Positions 7,688 to 10,984 of a stretch of DNA of 10,984 nt are shown piece after piece. The notes below the pieces were generated by a model. That model had not been told where the DNA came from and did no database searches. It worked only from the letters and a program-made list of their open reading frames with translations. The stretch is from Bdellovibrionales bacterium (GTDB taxonomy: Bacteria > Bdellovibrionota > UBA1018 > CAIMNF01). Location: contig CANGWP010000069.1 of the NCBI GenBank assembly GCA_947457605.1, positions 1 through 10,984 of the forward strand. The letters run 5' to 3'. Numbering within the stretch: position 1 is the first letter of the stretch; every line of letters starts with the position of its first letter. The translations under genes and the position numbers were made by a program.

Positions 7688-8758
7688 TCAGACTTTCATT
7701 CGTCTTAGCAAATAGAGCGCTAAAAAGCCAAAAATTACCGAAGGAGCCCATGCCGCCGCCGCCGGAGGCAGAGCGCCATTTTGCCCCAGGGACATGGAGA
7801 TGGAATAAGAAAGCCAATAAAAAAATGTGATGGCAAATGCGATCACAAGATCCTTGCCTGTTCGTCCCTCCCGCCCCCGCGAGACGGCGAAAGGAATTGC
7901 CAAAAAAAACATGATCAGCGGGATGAAACTCATCGAGAACCGGGACTGGAGCTTCACTTCGAGACCCTTCGAGTCAATTCCGCTTTCCCGATTGGAACGG
8001 ATGAACCGGATCAGGTCCTTGATTCGGAGGCGGTCCACCTCTTTCTCAATCATCTTGAAGTCTTTGGGAGTCTCCCGAATGGTAAGGCTGCGACTGACAA
8101 AACTCTCGCTTTCGGGAAAGCCCGTTTTCGGATTGAAATTGGTCTTTCGCCCTTTTCTCAACTCCCAGGAATCTCCCTTGAAAACGGCCTCTTCTGCCTG
8201 CAACTCTTCCTTCAAATTGAATGCATCATCAAACTCGTAAACTCCGATGCCCACGATTCGACCATGCTCCGGGTCGAAATTTCGAAGGTGATAGATATAC
8301 CGATTGGAGCGGTACCAGATCTTTTCCTGTTTCACGTCGAGATAGAAATCCTGGCGTTTCTTGATCTCCTTCCAATAAAAAAGACTCTTCTTTTCATTCA
8401 CTGCCGGAAGGATCCTGTCCTGCATCACCAATGACAAACAACTGAAAACAAAAACAATGGGAAACAGAACGCTCATCACCTGTTGGATCCCGATTCCAAT
8501 GGAATAGCAGGCCACCAATTCATTGGTTTTGCTCAATGCGGAGAGCGTTAGAATGGTCGCCATCAAGACGGCCGGAGGGGCCACCATGACCCACATTCCC
8601 GGGAGATCATAAAGGTTCATGATGACCTTTTGAGCTAAAGTATAATCATTGATCTGGGTGATTACAGATTGAAAAAAGAAAAGCACCACCAGTCCCGAGG
8701 TGGACAGGACCAGGTTCCGAAAATAGGCGCCAGTAATGTATCGAGCTAGTATTTGCAT
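7688..8758 (-). CDS. lptG: LPS export permease, LptF/LptG family (LptG-like)
   Basis: Inner-membrane subunit of the ABC exporter (LptB2FG) that extracts lipopolysaccharide and passes it to the LptC-LptA bridge. The 356-aa protein has the YjgP/YjgQ architecture: transmembrane segments at about residues 14-34, 54-74 and 96-114, a periplasmic beta-rich domain at about 115-270, then transmembrane segments at about 274-293, 303-323 and 333-352. The TNELVACYSIGI stretch (residues 78-89) corresponds to the cytoplasmic coupling-helix region. The ending (QNGALPPAAAAWAPSVIFG...LYLLRRM) is more like LptG than LptF. That choice rests on pattern memory, so the symbol is less sure than the family. No second permease gene is adjacent. 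It is the first gene of the five-gene minus-strand run and is divergent from lepB, with 26 bases between the start codons. No clear Shine-Dalgarno precedes the ATG. Confidence 0.9.
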   Translation of the reverse strand: MQILARYITGAYFRNLVLSTSGLVVLFFFQSVITQINDYTLAQKVIMNLYDLPGMWVMVAPPAVLMATILTLSALSKTNELVACYSIGIGIQQVMSVLFPIVFVFSCLSLVMQDRILPAVNEKKSLFYWKEIKKRQDFYLDVKQEKIWYRSNRYIYHLRNFDPEHGRIVGIGVYEFDDAFNLKEELQAEEAVFKGDSWELRKGRKTNFNPKTGFPESESFVSRSLTIRETPKDFKMIEKEVDRLRIKDLIRFIRSNRESGIDSKGLEVKLQSRFSMSFIPLIMFFLAIPFAVSRGREGRTGKDLVIAFAITFFYWLSYSISMSLGQNGALPPAAAAWAPSVIFGFLALYLLRRMKV

Positions 8759-8784
8759 GAAATCAGAGTTAGCTTGTTGTCATT
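8759..8784. promoter_or_regulatory. 26-base divergent intergenic gap between lptG and lepB
   Basis: This is the largest non-coding stretch in the window, lying between two divergent start codons. It is too short for two separate full promoters, so each gene's promoter must reach into the other's coding region. Neither strand shows a purine-rich Shine-Dalgarno at the usual distance from its ATG. The role is inferred from position only. Confidence 0.5.
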
Positions 8785-8787
8785 ATG
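8782..8787 (-). promoter_or_regulatory. Possible -10 element for the lptG-hutH operon (weak)
   Basis: On the minus strand these bases read CATAAT, five of six matches to TATAAT. A start site about 7 bases on would give lptG a leader of roughly 17 bases. The element lies over the lepB start codon. I could not find a convincing -35 hexamer at 16-18 bases upstream, so this is only a candidate. Confidence 0.2.
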
Positions 8788-9579
8788 GCAGAAGAGATCA
8801 AAGAGGGACAGCCGTTAATCCCCACACCTTCGAAGAAAAAACTGATTTGGGAGAATATTGTCTCCATGGGCTCAGCCCTTCTCCTGGTTCTGGTGATCCG
8901 TTCCAGTGTGATCGAGGCATTCAAGATTCCATCCGGCTCCATGATTCCAACCCTTTTGATTGGAGACCAGATTTTTGTAAATAAGTTCTCCTATGGACTC
9001 AGAGTTCCCTTTACGGACTGGATCGGAAGCCGCCCGCTGTACTTCATGCGCTTTACTCCCCCGTCCCGGGGCGACATCATCGTGTTCAAATACCCGGACC
9101 AGCCCGACATCTACTTCATCAAGCGAGTCGTTGCAATTCCGGGTGACACCATTGAAGTTAGGGAAAAGCGGGTTTATGTGAATGAAAAGCCTTTTGAGCA
9201 GGCCGAAATTCCGGCCGAGAAACTCACGGACCTCTACACTTCGATTGACAGCATGGGCACCGAAGGCTCTCGCGAGAACCTAAAGGTGGTGTACGAAAAG
9301 TTTGATCATGACCAAGGGACAATCATGGTGGACAAAAATCGCTCAACTCCTGAAACCATGGGGAAGGTCACTGTTCCCGAGGACAGCTACTTTGTCATGG
9401 GAGACAATCGCGATAATTCCCGCGATAGTCGTTTCTGGGACTCAACCCACTTCGTTCCCTTTGACAATATCAAAGGAAAGGCTGTGATCATTTGGCTTTC
9501 CATGTGCTTGTTTGGAGAAGAATGTGAACGCCTGAACTCACGAACCCACTTCGAGAGAATCGGCAAGATTCTCCACTAG
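8785..9579 (+). CDS. lepB: Signal peptidase I
   Basis: Membrane-anchored serine protease that cuts signal peptides from exported proteins on the outer face of the inner membrane. The 264-aa protein has a short cytoplasmic N-terminus and one clear transmembrane segment at about residues 26-42. The catalytic Ser52 follows in IPSGSMIPTL, and the general-base Lys113 is in YFIKRVVAIPGD. Box E, GDNRDNSRDSRFW, lies near residues 210-222. A family-typical variable insert sits at about residues 135-190. The ATG at 8785 is the natural start because it keeps the full cytoplasmic N-terminus. It has no visible Shine-Dalgarno and begins only 26 bases from the divergent lptG start, so it may have a very short leader. 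Its 3' end overlaps the convergent CFI-box gene by 42 bases. Confidence 0.97.
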   Translation: MAEEIKEGQPLIPTPSKKKLIWENIVSMGSALLLVLVIRSSVIEAFKIPSGSMIPTLLIGDQIFVNKFSYGLRVPFTDWIGSRPLYFMRFTPPSRGDIIVFKYPDQPDIYFIKRVVAIPGDTIEVREKRVYVNEKPFEQAEIPAEKLTDLYTSIDSMGTEGSRENLKVVYEKFDHDQGTIMVDKNRSTPETMGKVTVPEDSYFVMGDNRDNSRDSRFWDSTHFVPFDNIKGKAVIIWLSMCLFGEECERLNSRTHFERIGKILH

Positions 9580-10260
9580 TTGCGCGAATCTTTTTTGAAA
9601 TCGATCCGGTGTCCGGATCAAAAGACGTGCCAACGTCGGCCCGAAGAAGTAGTACGCTCTCACAAAAGATCGTCCCGGCACTGACATCATCAAGCGCTCA
9701 TCCCGGAACCTCCTCAAGTGAGGCAAGGTGCGGGAGGGCAAGTGTTCTTCAACCGCGGTTGCAAGAAAGCACTTTCCTCCGCCAAGCTGAAGATGAGCAT
9801 TCTTGAATTCCTTCCGGTTCTTTGGATTCCCGTTCACGAGAAATTTCCGGATCAATTCGGCTGAAACGTGCTGAAACGGCGTCCCCCGGGAGAACATCAC
9901 GAACCGGTCGAGGTAAAACCGAAACCTGTCGAATGCTTTTTTTCCGCCTTGATCATGGATTTTCGAAAGATCCCAAAACACGCCCGTTAGAAGCAGGAGT
10001 TCCGCCATTTCTTTCTTCGGGTCAAAATGCTTGGGCTGCAACTCATCCGGGCTCACGTCCTTCGACTTCTCCAGGATTTCGACGTATCCAAAATAATTGT
10101 GAAGAGCCTCTTTCAGATTCCCCTGCTTGTAAGCGGTCGCACCATTTCGGGAATATTCCATACGCTTGGCAAAAAGCTTGGCCGTTCTCTCACGCTTGGC
10201 CTTCTCCATCTGTGCTTGTACTTTTTTCCGTGTCCTGCCGGAAAGCGTCTTCTCTTCCAC
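9538..10260 (-). CDS. TPR-like helical protein with CFI-box C-terminal motif
   Basis: A 240-aa protein of unknown function. The N-terminus (residues 8-36) is strongly basic and charged. It is followed by a TPR-like helical pair (about 28-66, with AYKQGNLKEALHNY) and more amphipathic helices to about 155. Residues 164-215 begin CFLATA and continue to LRRFRDERL, PGRSFVRAYY and FGPTLARLL. This matches the short C-terminal motif called the CFI-box in bacterial annotation, whose role is unknown to me. The usual AYGS after CFIATA is replaced by VEEH here. No signal peptide or confident transmembrane helix is seen, though 200-214 is fairly hydrophobic. The start is a GTG at 10260-10258, only 9 bases after the priA TAG and in the same frame. 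No strong Shine-Dalgarno is visible, and Met18 is an alternative start. It is probably co-transcribed with priA. The last 42 bases overlap convergent lepB. Confidence 0.82.
   Translation of the reverse strand: MEEKTLSGRTRKKVQAQMEKAKRERTAKLFAKRMEYSRNGATAYKQGNLKEALHNYFGYVEILEKSKDVSPDELQPKHFDPKKEMAELLLLTGVFWDLSKIHDQGGKKAFDRFRFYLDRFVMFSRGTPFQHVSAELIRKFLVNGNPKNRKEFKNAHLQLGGGKCFLATAVEEHLPSRTLPHLRRFRDERLMMSVPGRSFVRAYYFFGPTLARLLIRTPDRFQKRFAQLVENLADSLEVGS
9565..9597 (+). terminator. Possible weak terminator after lepB
   Basis: AAGATTC at 9565-9571 can pair with GAATCTT at 9586-9592, giving a 7-bp stem with a 14-base loop. A run of six Ts lies at 9591-9596. The stem is AT-rich and the loop long, so the element is weak. 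The same GATTC can also pair with the upstream GAATC at 9557-9561, forming a competing 7-bp hairpin at 9555-9573. All of this lies inside the convergent coding sequence. Confidence 0.25.
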
Positions 10261-10269
10261 ATGCCAAGT

Positions 10270-10984
10270 CTACGAATTATAGGGGTCCACGTCCACCACA
10301 AGATTGAATCCGGCGTCTGATGACATCTGCCGAACAGCCCTGGAAACTTTGAACAGCAAATCAAGCGTGGGGCTCTTGAAATAGAGATCAAAGCGGTATC
10401 GATTCTGGGCCCTGTACAAAAGAGCTTCGGAAGGACCCAAAACCCGATGCCCGAGGGCTTCGCCAAGTTCAGCGCGCACCTGCTCCCCCACCCGGGTCGC
10501 GAACTCCTTGCAGTTTTCCTCAAACTCATGCTCAAAGCGGTATCTCACGAGCCTCGAGTCAGGGGGGTAATGAAGCATTTTTCGCATATCGAGTTCATCC
10601 TCGATGAACTCCTGAAGCTTCCCCTCCCCCTTCAGAATTTGAATCACCGGGTGTTCCAGATCATATCCCTGAAGATAGACCCTGCCCGGGAGCTCGGCGC
10701 GACCGGCGCGACCGGAAACCTGAATCAGGGTTTGGAGTGCTCGTTCTGAGGCGCGAAAATCAGGCCACTTCAAAAGCGCATCGACACTTGCCACCACCAC
10801 ACAGGTCACTTTCGGGAAATCATGGCCTTTTACCAGCATCTGGGTCCCGATCAGGATATTCGCCTTGAGACTCCGGAACTCCTCCAGTGTTTCTTCGAGA
10901 CGCTTTTGGGACGTGATCTGATCTCGATCGAGTCTCAGGGTCTTGGCCCCGGTCAATACCATCGCCAGATCCTCCTCGAGCGAC
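10270..10984 (-). CDS. priA: Primosomal protein N' (PriA helicase), C-terminal part only
   Basis: DNA helicase that reloads the replisome at stalled forks. The frame is open to the right edge, so the N-terminal DNA-binding domain, helicase lobe 1 and the zinc-binding cysteines are outside the window. About 237 codons are visible. They begin SLEEDLA and then LRLDRDQ, matching the PriA region just after the zinc-binding part. Helicase motif V is ILIGTQMLVKGHDFP, followed by VASVDALLKWPDFRASERALQ. Motif VI is QVSGRAGRA. The C-terminal domain has YPPDSRLVRYRF and LGPSEALLYRAQNRYRFDLYF, both PriA-typical. The stop is a TAG at 10272-10270. The following CFI-box gene starts 9 bases on, in the same frame. 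Confidence 0.95.
   Translation of the reverse strand, partial: SLEEDLAMVLTGAKTLRLDRDQITSQKRLEETLEEFRSLKANILIGTQMLVKGHDFPKVTCVVVASVDALLKWPDFRASERALQTLIQVSGRAGRAELPGRVYLQGYDLEHPVIQILKGEGKLQEFIEDELDMRKMLHYPPDSRLVRYRFEHEFEENCKEFATRVGEQVRAELGEALGHRVLGPSEALLYRAQNRYRFDLYFKSPTLDLLFKVSRAVRQMSSDAGFNLVVDVDPYNS

Noticed and set aside
7781..8434. 217-codon plus-strand open frame opposite lptG
   Set aside because: It is antisense to a well-supported membrane protein gene, and its translation is rich in Cys/His runs without a motif.
10696..10713. Tandem 9-base repeat GGCGCGACC
   Set aside because: It encodes the GRAGRA part of PriA helicase motif VI, so protein conservation explains it.

Overview
The window looks like a chromosomal segment of a Gram-negative bacterium. 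The LptF/LptG-family lipopolysaccharide permease points to an LPS outer membrane, and the rest is mostly housekeeping genes (priA, lepB, def, fmt, rpe) of roughly balanced base composition. A CFI-box C-terminal motif protein next to priA, plus large uncharacterised and secreted proteins, would fit a deltaproteobacterial or Bdellovibrionota-type organism. That placement is inference and cannot be settled from this sequence. I saw no rRNA, tRNA, CRISPR array, insertion sequence or prophage gene.

Layout. (1) Positions 2-4022, plus strand: the 3' part of a gene I do not recognise, overlapping by 11 bases the start of a gene for a secreted subtilisin-like (S8) protease with a long unassigned C-terminal region. 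(2) Positions 4006-8758, minus strand, read from right to left: lptG-like permease, def (peptide deformylase), fmt (Met-tRNA formyltransferase), rpe (ribulose-phosphate 3-epimerase) and hutH (histidine ammonia-lyase). The def/fmt, fmt/rpe and rpe/hutH junctions are all the same 4-base ATGA stop-start overlap, and lptG and def are 4 bases apart, so this is almost certainly one translationally coupled operon. (3) Positions 8785-9579, plus strand: lepB (signal peptidase I), divergent from lptG with only 26 bases between the start codons. (4) Positions 9538-10984, minus strand: the C-terminal part of priA, then a basic, helical, TPR-like protein with a CFI-box C-terminal motif, which starts four codons after the priA stop and in the same frame.

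The known genes cover protein initiation and maturation (Fmt formylates initiator Met-tRNA and Def removes the formyl group), export (LepB removes signal peptides, probably including that of the S8 protease), envelope building (LptG), sugar-phosphate metabolism (Rpe), histidine degradation (HutH) and replication restart (PriA). The segment is extremely compact: only about 39 bases lie outside the called genes, and both convergent gene pairs overlap at their 3' ends. There is no non-coding stretch longer than 26 bases. The most novel material is the uncharacterised gene coupled to the S8 protease (2-4022) and the priA-linked CFI-box gene. I found no clear defence or mobile system.
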